The notes under the pieces are model-generated. The model ran no database searches. It was given only the letters and a program-made list of their open reading frames with translations, and was not told where the DNA came from. Shown in pieces: positions 30,301 to 40,178 of a stretch of 64,000 nucleotides of DNA. The position numbers were made by a program, and so were the translations under genes. Source of the DNA: an uncultured Lachnospiraceae bacterium. Lineage in GTDB: Bacteria; Bacillota; Clostridia; Lachnospirales; Lachnospiraceae. Where the stretch lies: positions 1-64,000 of the forward strand of contig CADCMM010000010.1 of NCBI GenBank assembly GCA_902802515.1, given 5' to 3'. Numbering within the stretch: the stretch's first letter is position 1; each line of letters opens with the position of its first letter.

Positions 30301-33300
30301 TTATTCGTTCTCTCCGCACATATCCAGTACACGGCTTCGGATCGTCTGCGTTACAACCTCGTTCACGATCTCTGCCTTGTCCGGATACAGAACCTTCAGG
30401 AAGGTTTCACGGGCATTCAGCCAGTTGCCGAAGGATACGCGCTCTGCCGCGATCTGTGCTCTCGCCTCTGCATCGGCAGCAAGATACCGCTCATTGGTGA
30501 TGGCATCCAGTTCTACCAGCCACAACTGATTTGCGCTCTTCCATGCGTTCGCCAGCGCCTCATTGTCGGCTGCGTCATACAGCAGCGCCCCAATCGCCTC
30601 TTCTGTGATCCTGTGCCGTTCACACAGGTTTTCCCGATACTTCGCGCCGGTATCTGCAGCGGTAACATCCCGCAGGCAGGGGGCCGCAGGTGCGGCGTCC
30701 GCAAGTCCGGTATACCTGCCGGTCACATAGCTGTCGATCCGGTTTTCCGGTGCAGTATGTGCTTCATAGCAAACATCAGCGGTCTTATTCATCAACTGTT
30801 CAGATATCTTCGCCAATGCCGCTGCCGGATCGTCCGCATAGCGCTCTGCCAGTTCGTCCTGATAGCAGGTCAGCTGAAGCCAGAACAGTGTGCGCTCTTC
30901 CAGAATGAACGGCTTTTCCATATCGGTTGCCTCAGTGAACAGCTCATCGTATTCCGCGTTCAGCGCCTCCGTCCACAGCTCTATGGACTGCTGCCATGCA
31001 TCCTGTGTTTCCTCTTCGCTCTCAGCCTGTTCCAGAAGGGTACGGACAGACTCTGCAGTTTCCGCATGTTCAGCGCAGTAGATCATTTCGTATTCTGCTG
31101 TGCCGTCACCTTTCCCGGTCAACACGCGTTTACAATACTCGTTCTGTTCAGATTCTGATTGCAGGTTTGCACTACTCCATATCTGTATTGTTCCTGATGT
31201 CTGTGTTGTTCCCGGCTCTTCCGGTGTTTCCGGTGCTCCCGGTTGTCCCGGCTCTTCCGGTGTTTCCGGTGCTCCCGGTTGTCCCGGCTCTTCCGGTGTT
31301 CCCGGCTCTTCCGGTGTTCCCGGCTCTTCCGGTATATCTGGTCCTTCCGGTGTGCTGGAAGCTTTCGGTTCATCCGGTGTGTCTGATAGTTCAGGTTCGT
31401 CCGCTCCAACAGGCGCAATGGCCGGATTACTCAGGACAATATACTTTGTTCCATCCTCGCCCATTGCATGGACAGTTACGACATTATTTACCTCGCCGTT
31501 TGCCACATCCTATGCAGTGACAGTCCACGATACATCAATGCCAGACACTGAATCTCCATCCGCAAGTTCACCGACTTCCTTCAGAATACCTCCGGATACC
31601 AGCGGCTCATAGACCGTAAGATCTGTCACTTTCTGGCCCGAAAGGTTCTTCACATCGATATGGAACGCAATCTCTTCGCCTTCGACAAAATAGCTGCCGT
31701 TCGCCGGAGTGTTTGTCACACTCTTCACCACTTCCAGACCGCCGTATACCGTCTCCAGCGGTTTGACTTTGATCGTAATCTCGTCCGCAAATTCCGTACG
31801 CGGCTCGCCGGTGTAAGGATCGGTAAATTCCACCCGCGCAGCGTTCGTCATGTAACCGCGTTCCACATCTTCCAAAGTAACCGTCATGCCCCATGGCAGA
31901 TACAATTGCTGACCGGGGTCGATCTGCGCAATCCTGCCCAGATAGTAACCTGTGGTATCGCCATTCGGCAGGTCATAAATATCTACATCCAGCAACGGTA
32001 CATCCGCGTGGTTCGTAACTCCGACCAGACCTTGCGCAGTGTGATACAGCTCATAACCCGCAGGATCAATGCTGCTGGTTTCCTCGCTTTTGAATACGGA
32101 CACTTCTGCCGGAGCATGTATGGTCGGTATGTACACTTCATTGGAATAGACCGTCATATAACCGGTGCTGTTTCCGGTCGTATCATTCAGATCGATCCAA
32201 GCCACATTTACCACTTTGCCCGCGTCTACGTCCGCCTGCGTGACTGTGTAATCAAAGCCAACTGTTTCGCTCGCTCCGGAAGGCAGTGTCGGGATGGTAC
32301 CCACGATTCCGTCTCCGGACTTTTTCATATCCCGAACCTGCAGGTTGTTCAGCATTTCCTCGCTGTTGTTTGTGACCGTGATCTCATAATGGATCGTCTC
32401 TGAGAGCTGATATCCTGCCGGATTCTCTGAGGTTCCTGCATCGTACTTATAAATGCTCATCGGAGACGGCAAGGTAGAGATCGTACAGATGTTGGAAGGC
32501 GCATACCGGTTCTCATTTCCGGCAGTCCACTTCGCTGTGGCAACATTCTGTACCTTTCCGTTTGCTACATCCGCCGCAGTCACTGTATATACGAAGCTCA
32601 CCGTCTCGCTCATGCTGGGGGAGAGCTCTGCGATCGTTCCCACTGTGCCTGCCTGGCTCTTTTCATCCACCACTTCAATGTTGCGGATGGTTTCATCGGA
32701 ATTGTTTGTTACCGTAATGAGGTAGGTCACTTCATCATCTGCAGCATAGCTTCCGTTTGACTCGCCCGGATTACCGGAAGCAGTCTTTGTGACCACCAGA
32801 TCCTCTGATTTCTCTCCATCCGGCACTTTCATATCGATGGTACTTGCAAAAGCAACATCTTCATAGGACGTCACGCGCTCTGGGCTGTTTCCTACCCGAT
32901 AGGTGGCATATGCATGATTTTCCACCTCACCTGCTTCCACATCCGCGGCTGTTACCACATAGGTATACGGGAAGGAAAGATATCCATCCTCTTTATTCAG
33001 CTGCGGAAGGGTCGCTACGACCGTCTCCTCACCGCCGATCCTGTCGATCAGCAGGACGTCATAAAGTTCCTCATCCGCAATACTCTGGATACTGATCTCA
33101 TAGGTGATCTCCTCGCCCTCACCGTACAGATCCGTATGATACGGTCCCTGGACCTGTGAATGGCTGGTGATATTCTTCAGGACAAAAACACTGTCATCAA
33201 AGGTTTCTTCAGCCTCTTCTTCCGACGGAGGAGCCCAGCTGTAGGCGTCCTTCTTTACCTTGTAGGTAAAGGTAATATTCTCTGAATCATATCTGGTCTG

Positions 33301-36113
33301 CGTCATCGCGCCGCCTTCGACAGGGTTCTCTCCGACCATGCCAAACATGACCTCGATCACGCCGTCCACGCTCTCACTGGCGGAACCGGGCGTGATATTA
33401 TCGGTACTGATGGGAAGGACCGCCGTGAAGGAGTGTGTCTCTCCCGGATTCAGCAGAACCGGCTCGTCAAAGGAAGATACGATAAATGCGGCTTCCGTTT
33501 CCGGATACATCCATGCATGGAGGTTTGTTACGGTCAGAGGACGCTCCCCGGTATTTTTCACGATGCCGCTGTATTCAATATCGGCGATATGGCCGCCCTC
33601 ATCCGGGCTCCAGATCTCCTGATCCGGTGTGATCTGATGCATCGCAAGTGTCAGTCCGGGCATTGCACCGTTAAACCAAAGCATGATCAACTCATCATCG
33701 ATCAGTTCCTCACCGCCCTCCGCCGGTGTAGCCCGCAAAAGAATGGAACGATCAAAGAAACATGGTCCGGACGGATCCTGCTGTGAAGCCGTGTAGGCAT
33801 CCTGAGGCAGCACCTCCACATTCACCTTAAAAGCAAAGCCCTCCCCCGCAGGGAACAGGGTGTTATACTTCGGATCATATTCTGCAATATCTGTCGGGCA
33901 CATTCCGCTGATATCCGTCACTTTCAGATCCACCGTACCATTGTTTATGGCAACCAGCGGCAGAGAAATGATATCCCCCACATCTCCGCCCATCCCGGTG
34001 GTATCGTCGGCGATCAGCATGACTGACGGGCCTTCTACCCGATTTGCCAGAAAGATATGCGTTCCGGGCGATCCTTCTTCCCCGCTCTCTGGATCATGTA
34101 ATTTTGCACTGATGGTGCGGTACGCCCATGGTATTCCTTCCTCATAAAACAGGATTTTCCCTGTATAGGCAAACTGATACGGTACTTCCGGAGTCAACAG
34201 CTCAGACATCCACGGCTCTTTCGAGATGGATTCTATAGACTCGTCCAAAAAGATCTCGTCCAATGCGACAGGAGCGGCGCTATGGTTGATCATCGTCATC
34301 GAAACCGTGAACTCTGCATCCTCCACAAAGGGCAGCACTGCCACTTCATTCGCGAAAAGCTCGATCTCGGGCCACGGAGCCTGCGTATTGATCCCCAGAT
34401 CCGCCTGATTGGAATACAGGGTTTTTCCTCCGGCTCCGTCGCCGGATACATAAAAACTGACTACCACGTGACCGGCGGCCACATCCGCGGCGCTGATCGT
34501 GTATTCCAGATCCGAAATCGTTCTGCTCTCGCCTGCCGCGAGCTTTTCACTGCCGAACATACCCAGCCAGTAAGGATAATTCTCATCATGCTCTGACATC
34601 TGATAAAGGGTAAATTCATCGATGTCTATGCCGCTGGTATTCTCCAATACCGCCTCAAACGCTACGGTATCTCCTTCTTTAAACCATGACGCGTCGGAAA
34701 CCAGTTTCGCACTCAGGCGCAGATCCTCTTCATGCTCCAGACCGTCGATCAGGATCTTTTCCAGACCGGGCCAGCCCACGCCGTCCGGATCTTTCTTCAG
34801 ATCCTCCTGCATCCCCTTGACAGCCGCCTCGGTCTTCGGACCGAAGGAACCGTCTGCCGTCCCGCAGTCATAGCCGGCCTCATTCAGAGCATTCTGCAGA
34901 TCCCTGACACCCTCACCCCGGTCACCAAGGCGCAGAATGCCGGAAGGCTCTGTCTCCTCATGCTCCAGCTGGCCACAGACCTTACAGGTACGCTCCCGGA
35001 TACCGATGGAAAAATCCGTCAGCGGGGAAATGATCTCCCACTCGCCGAAGTCGTGCGGGATCATCGGCATTTTTTCTGATTCTTCCAACCCGCATACCTC
35101 GCAGGTATGAGTATGTTCTCCCTCGGCCGTACAGGTCGGCTCCAGCGTTACCGTCCATTCCCCGAACGTATGGGGAAGTTTTGCAATACTCTGTGTGTCC
35201 ACATAGCCGCATACCTGACAAACTCTGGTCTGTTTTCCTTCTTCGCTGCAGGTCGGTTCTTTTTCAACCGTCCATTCCCCGTAGGTGTGGGGTATCTTCT
35301 GAATTTCACGAGTCTCGGTCGTACCGCAGACCGAACAGCGGTGTTCCTCCACGCCCGTTCTGTCGCAGGCTGCCTCCCGCGTAGTTCTCCATGATCCCCA
35401 GCTGTGCGCGATCCGCGGGGTCGATCGCGTCTCTTTCGCGCCGTCGCGGGAGCAGGTGCGTGTCTCCTTACCCTCCGAGATACAGGTAGCCGCTTTCGTT
35501 ACCGACCAGCCGCCCCAGCTGTGTCCCAAAGCAGAGGTAGCACGGGTTTCTGTCTTTCCGCAGACAGAACATTTACGGCTTTCCTCACCGCCTGCCGTAC
35601 AGGACGCTGCCTTTGTCTGTTTCCAGCCGCCCCAACTATGATTGCCTGTGGCAGGTATGGACTGCGTCTCTGTCACACCGCACACGGAGCAGGTGCGCGT
35701 CTGCGTCCCCTCCGCAGCGCAGGTTGGCGCTTTGGTCTGTGTCCAGCCACCCCATGTGTGTCCGGCAGCAACAATGTTTTCTGTTTCTGTCTGCCCGCAT
35801 CGCCGCAAGTGCGTGAACGTGTTCCGTTCTCCGTACACGTGGCCTTCTTTGTTATCGCCCAGTCACTCCAACTATGCCCCAATGCAGAACCCGTCTGTTC
35901 CGTTTTCGTTGTGTCGCAATAAACGCACTGTGATGTCACGGTACCCGGTGATGTACAGGTCGGATCCGTTGCACTGATCACATTCCAGAAGTGATTCCCA
36001 CCGTTCCTGGATGAATCCTCCGCCGGACACTCGCCGGCATACGCAGTAGCAGGCAGCATCCCCGCCAGCATGACAAATGTCAGAAAAACAGCCATGAATT
36101 TTTTGACCTTCAT
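30301..36113 (-). pseudogene. Giant multi-domain surface protein, split by a frameshift and an in-frame TAG
   Basis: Three adjacent frames read as one ~1,938-residue protein. 36113-~35800: signal peptide and first Cys/His repeats. ~35838-31510: the rest of about nine GHxWGxW...C...C..CG repeats, a peptidoglycan-binding_1-like domain (LGDRGEGVRDLQNALNEAGY) and many CARDB/DUF11-like beta domains with TVTAADV motifs. 31506-30301: a (PEEPGxPGAPET)n Pro/Glu spacer and two copies of a ~130-residue helical domain with WxxxLNxxYxxL features reminiscent of LprI/DUF1311. Lesion 1: between TGC and TGCGGG near 35797 the expected six bases are five, a one-base loss. Lesion 2: TAG at 31510-31512 sits in frame where sister repeats have an alanine codon. 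As read, translation stops early; assembly error is possible for lesion 1. Confidence 0.8.
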
Positions 36114-36173
36114 ATGTTTGTCCTCCTTTATTTTTTATAACTTCCCCATGTCCGCTTTGTTCTCGGGCGGCAT

Positions 36174-36839
36174 TTATCCATCCGGTGCACCTCCGTTCAG
36201 ACGGTCTTTTTCGCTGACCACAAGCCCTAACGCCTTCGCGTTGATTGCAAGGTCGAGCCGGTTTTCAAACCCTGTCTTGTTCAGCATATTTTCGATATGC
36301 TGCCGGACGGTGTTGACGGAAATACCCAGCTTCCTGGCAATCTCTCCATTGGAAAGGCTATCTGTCATCTCCCGCAGAACCTCCATCTCCCTTTCTGTCA
36401 GGGCGGCTTTTGTCACAAGCCCGAAGTCCGGCTTCGGAGGATCGTCCGGATAAATTCTTTCGCCCGCCATCGTCCGATCCATGATCTCCAAAAGCGATGT
36501 ATCGGAGTACTCCTTGTACCAAAAGCTCTCGACGCCTGCTGCTCTGGTCCGGTCCTCCCAGCTCGATTCCGAGGTAGAGGTGGCCAGAATGATCTTGATC
36601 TGAGGATGCCGCTTCTTGATTTGTTCCGCCGCCGTCAATCCGTCGATCCCATAGCGCATCATAATATCCATAACGATCAGATTGACCTCGTGTCGGTCAC
36701 AGAAGGTTACTGCTGTCTCTGCTGTCGGCAGAGCCTTTACCAGCTCGTAATTCGTGGAGGACTTGACATACATCTCGAAAAAGCCGAGCGCCATTCGCTG
36801 GTCGTCCACAACCATAATCTTTGTTTTCTTGCTCAACAA
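36174..36839 (-). CDS. NarL/FixJ (LuxR)-family response regulator
   Basis: 221 residues. Receiver domain (~1-125): acidic pair in VVDDQ (~11), phosphoacceptor Asp in VMDIMM (~57), Thr/Ser in ILATSTSE (~87) and Lys in WYKEY (~108). C-terminal LuxR helix-turn-helix (~145-205; LTEREMEVLREMTDSLSNGE, VNTVRQHIENMLNKTGFEN). It should bind DNA when phosphorylated. The start is TTG at 36839, set by GGAGGTGA 6-7 nt upstream. No histidine kinase gene is adjacent; a degraded gene lies upstream. It is 60 bp ahead of the giant surface gene and probably controls that operon. Confidence 0.93.
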   Translation of the reverse strand: MLSKKTKIMVVDDQRMALGFFEMYVKSSTNYELVKALPTAETAVTFCDRHEVNLIVMDIMMRYGIDGLTAAEQIKKRHPQIKIILATSTSESSWEDRTRAAGVESFWYKEYSDTSLLEIMDRTMAGERIYPDDPPKPDFGLVTKAALTEREMEVLREMTDSLSNGEIARKLGISVNTVRQHIENMLNKTGFENRLDLAINAKALGLVVSEKDRLNGGAPDG

Positions 36840-36971
36840 ACATCACCTCCTCCCTTCTGTAAGGACATGAGCGCTAAAAGCACTCATGTTGTATCAGTAA
36901 AAAGGGCACACTTAGACCTGCCCATACCTATTCACACCAAATTATACGGATTATCTCTACTCCTGACATCC

Positions 36972-37172
36972 TCACTTTGGACTATCTGAGCAAATTTTAT
37001 AACGACGTTCGCCAAACATTGCCGCAATCAGCGCGTTTTCCGCGTCCAGCGCTTCGTTTGCGTCCAGCAGCCGGTCTTCAGCCGTTCCGGTTTCCGTTCG
37101 TTGTACCGGATCAGGAGCAGTTCATCCAGTGACAGGGCCTGCGGTTTGCTTAATTCCACTAGCCATAAACTA
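36972..37172 (-). pseudogene. Probable degraded gene remnant
   Basis: A coding-like stretch ends at a TGA at 36972-36974 and reads in part TAEDRLLDANEALDAENALI and GERRYKICSDSPK. Upstream it continues only in another frame (SLWLVELSKPQALSLDELLL). The GC-rich third positions look like real coding DNA, and LWLVEL also occurs in the last domain of the nearby giant surface protein. It may be a decayed duplicate of that domain, or the tail of a lost partner gene of the response regulator. Without a ribosome site or intact frame it is not a working gene. Confidence 0.35.
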
Positions 37173-37183
37173 TATAGGGGTGC

Positions 37184-37213
37184 AGGAAACGCTTTATTCA
37201 GCGTTTCCCTAAA
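37184..37213 (+). repeat. Family C short palindrome, copy at 37.2 kb
   Basis: GGAAACGCTTTATTCAGCGTTTCC: GGAAACGCT pairs with AGCGTTTCC around a 6-nt loop. It abuts the terminator of the NUDIX gene. Confidence 0.65.
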
Positions 37214-37241
37214 AAAATAGAGATGCCCTAATAACATCTCT
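37211..37241 (-). terminator. Intrinsic terminator after the NUDIX gene
   Basis: On the minus strand AGAGATG pairs with CATCTCT around a 9-nt loop and runs into A then seven T. It lies about 75 bp past the NUDIX stop. Confidence 0.75.
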
Positions 37242-37317
37242 AAAATAAGACCGTATGGAGAAAATATTAAAACTTCTCTTTTATGTTACAACACCTCAAA
37301 CAGGATTGCGGACAAGA

Positions 37318-37908
37318 TTATCTCCTCTGTGTCAACAGCCAGGCCATGATATGGATCGCCTGCTGGAATTCGCCCCGGCAGATCATCTTCTCAATTTCGC
37401 CGGCAGTGTGCTTTCTGACATTTAGAAACTCAGTCTTATCCAGTGCCTGATCAGCCACTTTTCGGCAATTTTTCGCCTGAAAAATGTGCGCGTAATTGTC
37501 TGCTATTGTGGCGTTCGACGGCACGGTAAGAAGATAATTCCATTCATCGGATTCATATCCTGTCTCCTCCCGCAGTTCTCTCCTCGCAGCTTCCAGCGCA
37601 TCCTCCGCCGCGCAAGTGTCCTTTCCTTTTCCGTACTCTTTCTCACCGTTTCGCTCTATGCCTCCCGCCGGAAACTCTGTTGTGACTTCTTTGATTCCCT
37701 GACGGAACTGCCTGACACAGAGATAATTGCCCTCTTCATCCGATGCGACGATCACGACATAATCCCTGCAGCTGTAACTGTAATATGGCTCAAATACGCT
37801 TCCGTCCGGAAAACGATAGGCCGACCTCCTGAAATCAATCCACTCATCCTGGACGATATGCTCTGTGTTGATCTCCTCCCATGTAAGATTTTCCGTCTGC
37901 TCCTTCAT
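37318..37908 (-). CDS. NUDIX hydrolase, probably ADP-ribose pyrophosphatase type
   Basis: 196 residues. The NUDIX helix AARRELREETGYES (~117-130), with an upstream FPAGGIE (~83-89), marks a metal-dependent pyrophosphohydrolase that cleaves nucleoside-diphosphate-X compounds; the FPAGGIE variant is typical of ADP-ribose or sugar-nucleotide hydrolases. An insertion (ERNGEKEYGKGKDTCAAE) lengthens the loop between the glycine and the helix compared with usual family members. Monocistronic in appearance, with its own terminator downstream. Confidence 0.88.
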   Translation of the reverse strand: MKEQTENLTWEEINTEHIVQDEWIDFRRSAYRFPDGSVFEPYYSYSCRDYVVIVASDEEGNYLCVRQFRQGIKEVTTEFPAGGIERNGEKEYGKGKDTCAAEDALEAARRELREETGYESDEWNYLLTVPSNATIADNYAHIFQAKNCRKVADQALDKTEFLNVRKHTAGEIEKMICRGEFQQAIHIMAWLLTQRR

Positions 37909-37999
37909 AATACTGTTCTATCCTCCTACACTTCATTCCTCTGTTAAGTACTGTTTTGATTATCTTAACATGAAGCAGGATAGGAAGCAAGCCCGCGCC

Positions 38000-38872
38000 T
38001 TACCAGCTCTGGCTCATGGATTCCCGATAATGTATACCGGTCTGCGTGCCGGCCAACCCGCCTTTCCCTGTCTCGCGGATTTCTTCGCTCATGCCTCTTC
38101 CAATAAAACGCATAGCATCGATCACCTCATCCGGCGGAATCTTGCTCCGGATTCCTGCCATGGTTAATTCCGCGGAGGTGATGGCATTGACGGCTCCCAT
38201 CACATTTCGCTTTACACAGGGCACCTCCACCAGTCCGGCCACCGGGTCGCAGGCCAGACCCAGCAGATTTTTTAAAGCCAGCGCCGCTGCGTTGGCGATC
38301 CCCTCTGCGTCTCCGCCCAGGAGGTATACCAGTCCGCCGGCCGCCATCGCTGAGGCGGAACCGATCTCCGCCTGGCACCCGCCGGCGGCTCCGGAAAGGA
38401 ATGCCCGAGAAGCGATCACTCCTCCGATGCCGGCCGCCACATAGAGCGCCTCCGCCATTTTTTCTTCAGAAATCTGTTCCTTCTCCTGTATGCCCAGAAA
38501 CACCGCCGCCACCACGCCGCAGGAACCGGCGGTGGGAGCAGCCACAATGCGCTTCATACAAGCGTTGGACTCGCTGATCTTCAATGCCTTTTCCATCACG
38601 GAACTGATAAATTCTCCGCTCACCATTTTTCCCGCTTCCCGCCATTTCTGCAGGCGGGCGCCTTCTCCGCCCACCAGACCGCTGGCGGACAGGAGCTTTG
38701 CGTCATACTCTTCAAAGGAACTTCGCATCGACCGATAGATATACTGCATCTCCTGGAAAGATTGCTCTTCGGATTTATTCTGTTCTTTGCAGTCGTCTTT
38801 TTGCACCAGTTTCCAGAAAGGGATGCCGCTGCTTTGCTCTTCTCTTATCAGATCCTCCAGCGCTTTATACAT
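38000..38872 (-). CDS. sdaAA: L-serine dehydratase, iron-sulfur-dependent, alpha subunit
   Basis: 290 residues. With the beta subunit it forms the [4Fe-4S] enzyme that converts L-serine to pyruvate and ammonia. Candidate cluster cysteines are in PTAGSCGVV (~134), LGLACDPVAG (~219) and VEVPCVKRN (~230); the GxGGxIASRAF and AGLVEVPC stretches are family hallmarks. The start overlaps the end of the beta gene by 8 nt, implying coupled translation. It is the last gene of a unit beginning with an amino-acid importer, suggesting that imported serine is used as carbon or energy source. Confidence 0.95.
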   Translation of the reverse strand: MYKALEDLIREEQSSGIPFWKLVQKDDCKEQNKSEEQSFQEMQYIYRSMRSSFEEYDAKLLSASGLVGGEGARLQKWREAGKMVSGEFISSVMEKALKISESNACMKRIVAAPTAGSCGVVAAVFLGIQEKEQISEEKMAEALYVAAGIGGVIASRAFLSGAAGGCQAEIGSASAMAAGGLVYLLGGDAEGIANAAALALKNLLGLACDPVAGLVEVPCVKRNVMGAVNAITSAELTMAGIRSKIPPDEVIDAMRFIGRGMSEEIRETGKGGLAGTQTGIHYRESMSQSW

Positions 38873-39542
38873 GAGCTTCTTCCTCCGCCAGACTCAGATA
38901 GGTCACTTTTATAATACCTTCCAGATGTTCCAGCCATTTGATGGAATCCTTCGGCACTTCCTGGTCGCACTCAATCACCATCACCGCATTGCCGCCTCTG
39001 TTTTCCCGGTATAATTGCATTTCCGCGATATTGACACTCTTATGCGCCAACATAGAAGTTACATCCATAATATGCCCGGGCTGGTCCAGATTCTGTACGA
39101 TCAGGGTCGGATAATCTCCGCTGAAATTTACCGTCAACCCATCGATCTCATGGATCTGAATCCGACCTCCGCCAATGGATGCAGCTATGATCTCCAGTTT
39201 TTTACCGGTGACTCCGGTCAGGTTTATTTTTACGGAATTTGGATGTGCCTCTCCCAGATCAATTCCCCTGATACGAAACTCCAGGCCCTGCCGGGCAGCC
39301 AGTTCGAAACTGTCGGGGATTCTGATATCGTCTACCGCACATCCCAGCAATCCGGCAACGATGGCTTTGTCCGTACCATGTCCTTTTCCCGTGGCCTGAA
39401 ACGATCCATGAAAAAAGATTTCTGCGCTTTTGATGGTATCCCCCAGCAGTTTTCTGCATATATTTCCAATTTTTACAGCCCCCGCCGTATGTGAGCTTGA
39501 TGGTCCCACCATGACAGGACCAATAATATCCAACAAGTTCAT
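38865..39542 (-). CDS. sdaAB: L-serine dehydratase, iron-sulfur-dependent, beta subunit
   Basis: 225 residues from the Met at 39542, chosen over 39560 because TGAGGA lies 6 nt upstream. The N-terminal domain (~1-140) begins LLDIIGPVMVGPSSSHTAGA, the conserved start of this subunit, with FHGSFQATGKGHGTD following. A C-terminal ACT domain (~147-215; TLIVQNLDQPGHIMDVTSML) suggests effector sensing. Encoded directly before and overlapping sdaAA. Confidence 0.95.
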   Translation of the reverse strand: MNLLDIIGPVMVGPSSSHTAGAVKIGNICRKLLGDTIKSAEIFFHGSFQATGKGHGTDKAIVAGLLGCAVDDIRIPDSFELAARQGLEFRIRGIDLGEAHPNSVKINLTGVTGKKLEIIAASIGGGRIQIHEIDGLTVNFSGDYPTLIVQNLDQPGHIMDVTSMLAHKSVNIAEMQLYRENRGGNAVMVIECDQEVPKDSIKWLEHLEGIIKVTYLSLAEEEAHV

Positions 39543-39571
39543 ACAAGTCCTCAACAACAAAAAATGAACGA

Positions 39572-40162
39572 TTATTCAAATAGTTCTTTTACGATCCCGC
39601 ACAAAATCTTTGCAGTCTTTTCCGCCCCAAATTTCCCGGAATCGATCATGATATCCCTGTGGTCAAATACTTCTTTTACGCCCGCGCAGTATTTCAAACG
39701 GTAAACTTCTCTTGCCTTGTCCACTTCCCTCATCATCCGGGTGGCTGTCTTCACATCCATCCCAAGGATAGAGGTGCAGTTGTGGATCCTGGTCTTTGCA
39801 GGCGCATAGATATATACATTTAACACTCTGTCCATGTCCTGCAGGATACTGTCAGCACACCGGCCCACGATAATGCAGGATTCCTTTTGGGCAAGATCCC
39901 TGATAATATTGGACTGCACCTGAAAAAGTTCCTGCTTCATGCTTGTCAGACCCATTCCCAGAGGATACATTCTGTTGGCGAAAAGTCCTGCGCGTTCCTC
40001 CTCCTGGCTGATCTCAGGTACCGGAAGCCCCATCCTCCTGGCCGTCGCTTCCACAATATCTCTGTCATAAAATTCTATATTAAGATCCCTGGACATATAC
40101 TGTGCTATTGTCCTGCCCAGGGAACCGAATTGCCGTGATATAGTAACTACATATTTATCCAT
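39572..40162 (-). CDS. Cytidylate-kinase-like family protein
   Basis: 196 residues from the Met at 40162 (GGAGGA upstream; a Met four codons earlier is weaker). The N-terminus VVTISRQFGSLGRTIAQYM resembles the AAA_26/cytidylate-kinase-like family rather than true Cmk, and IIVGRCADSIL is typical of that group. The Walker A-like loop (SRQFGSLGRT) departs from GxxGxGK[ST], so kinase activity is unproven. It sits between the amino-acid permeases and the serine dehydratase genes with short gaps (16 and 29 bp); its role there is unknown. Confidence 0.82.
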   Translation of the reverse strand: MDKYVVTISRQFGSLGRTIAQYMSRDLNIEFYDRDIVEATARRMGLPVPEISQEEERAGLFANRMYPLGMGLTSMKQELFQVQSNIIRDLAQKESCIIVGRCADSILQDMDRVLNVYIYAPAKTRIHNCTSILGMDVKTATRMMREVDKAREVYRLKYCAGVKEVFDHRDIMIDSGKFGAEKTAKILCGIVKELFE

Positions 40163-40178
40163 TTCTTCCTCCATGCTC

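Noticed and set aside
31507-31512. Pyrrolysine or selenocysteine insertion at the in-frame stop
   Set aside because: The codon is TAG, not TGA, so selenocysteine is excluded; no pyl genes are visible here and the protein is not a methyltransferase. A simple nonsense mutation is the cheaper explanation.
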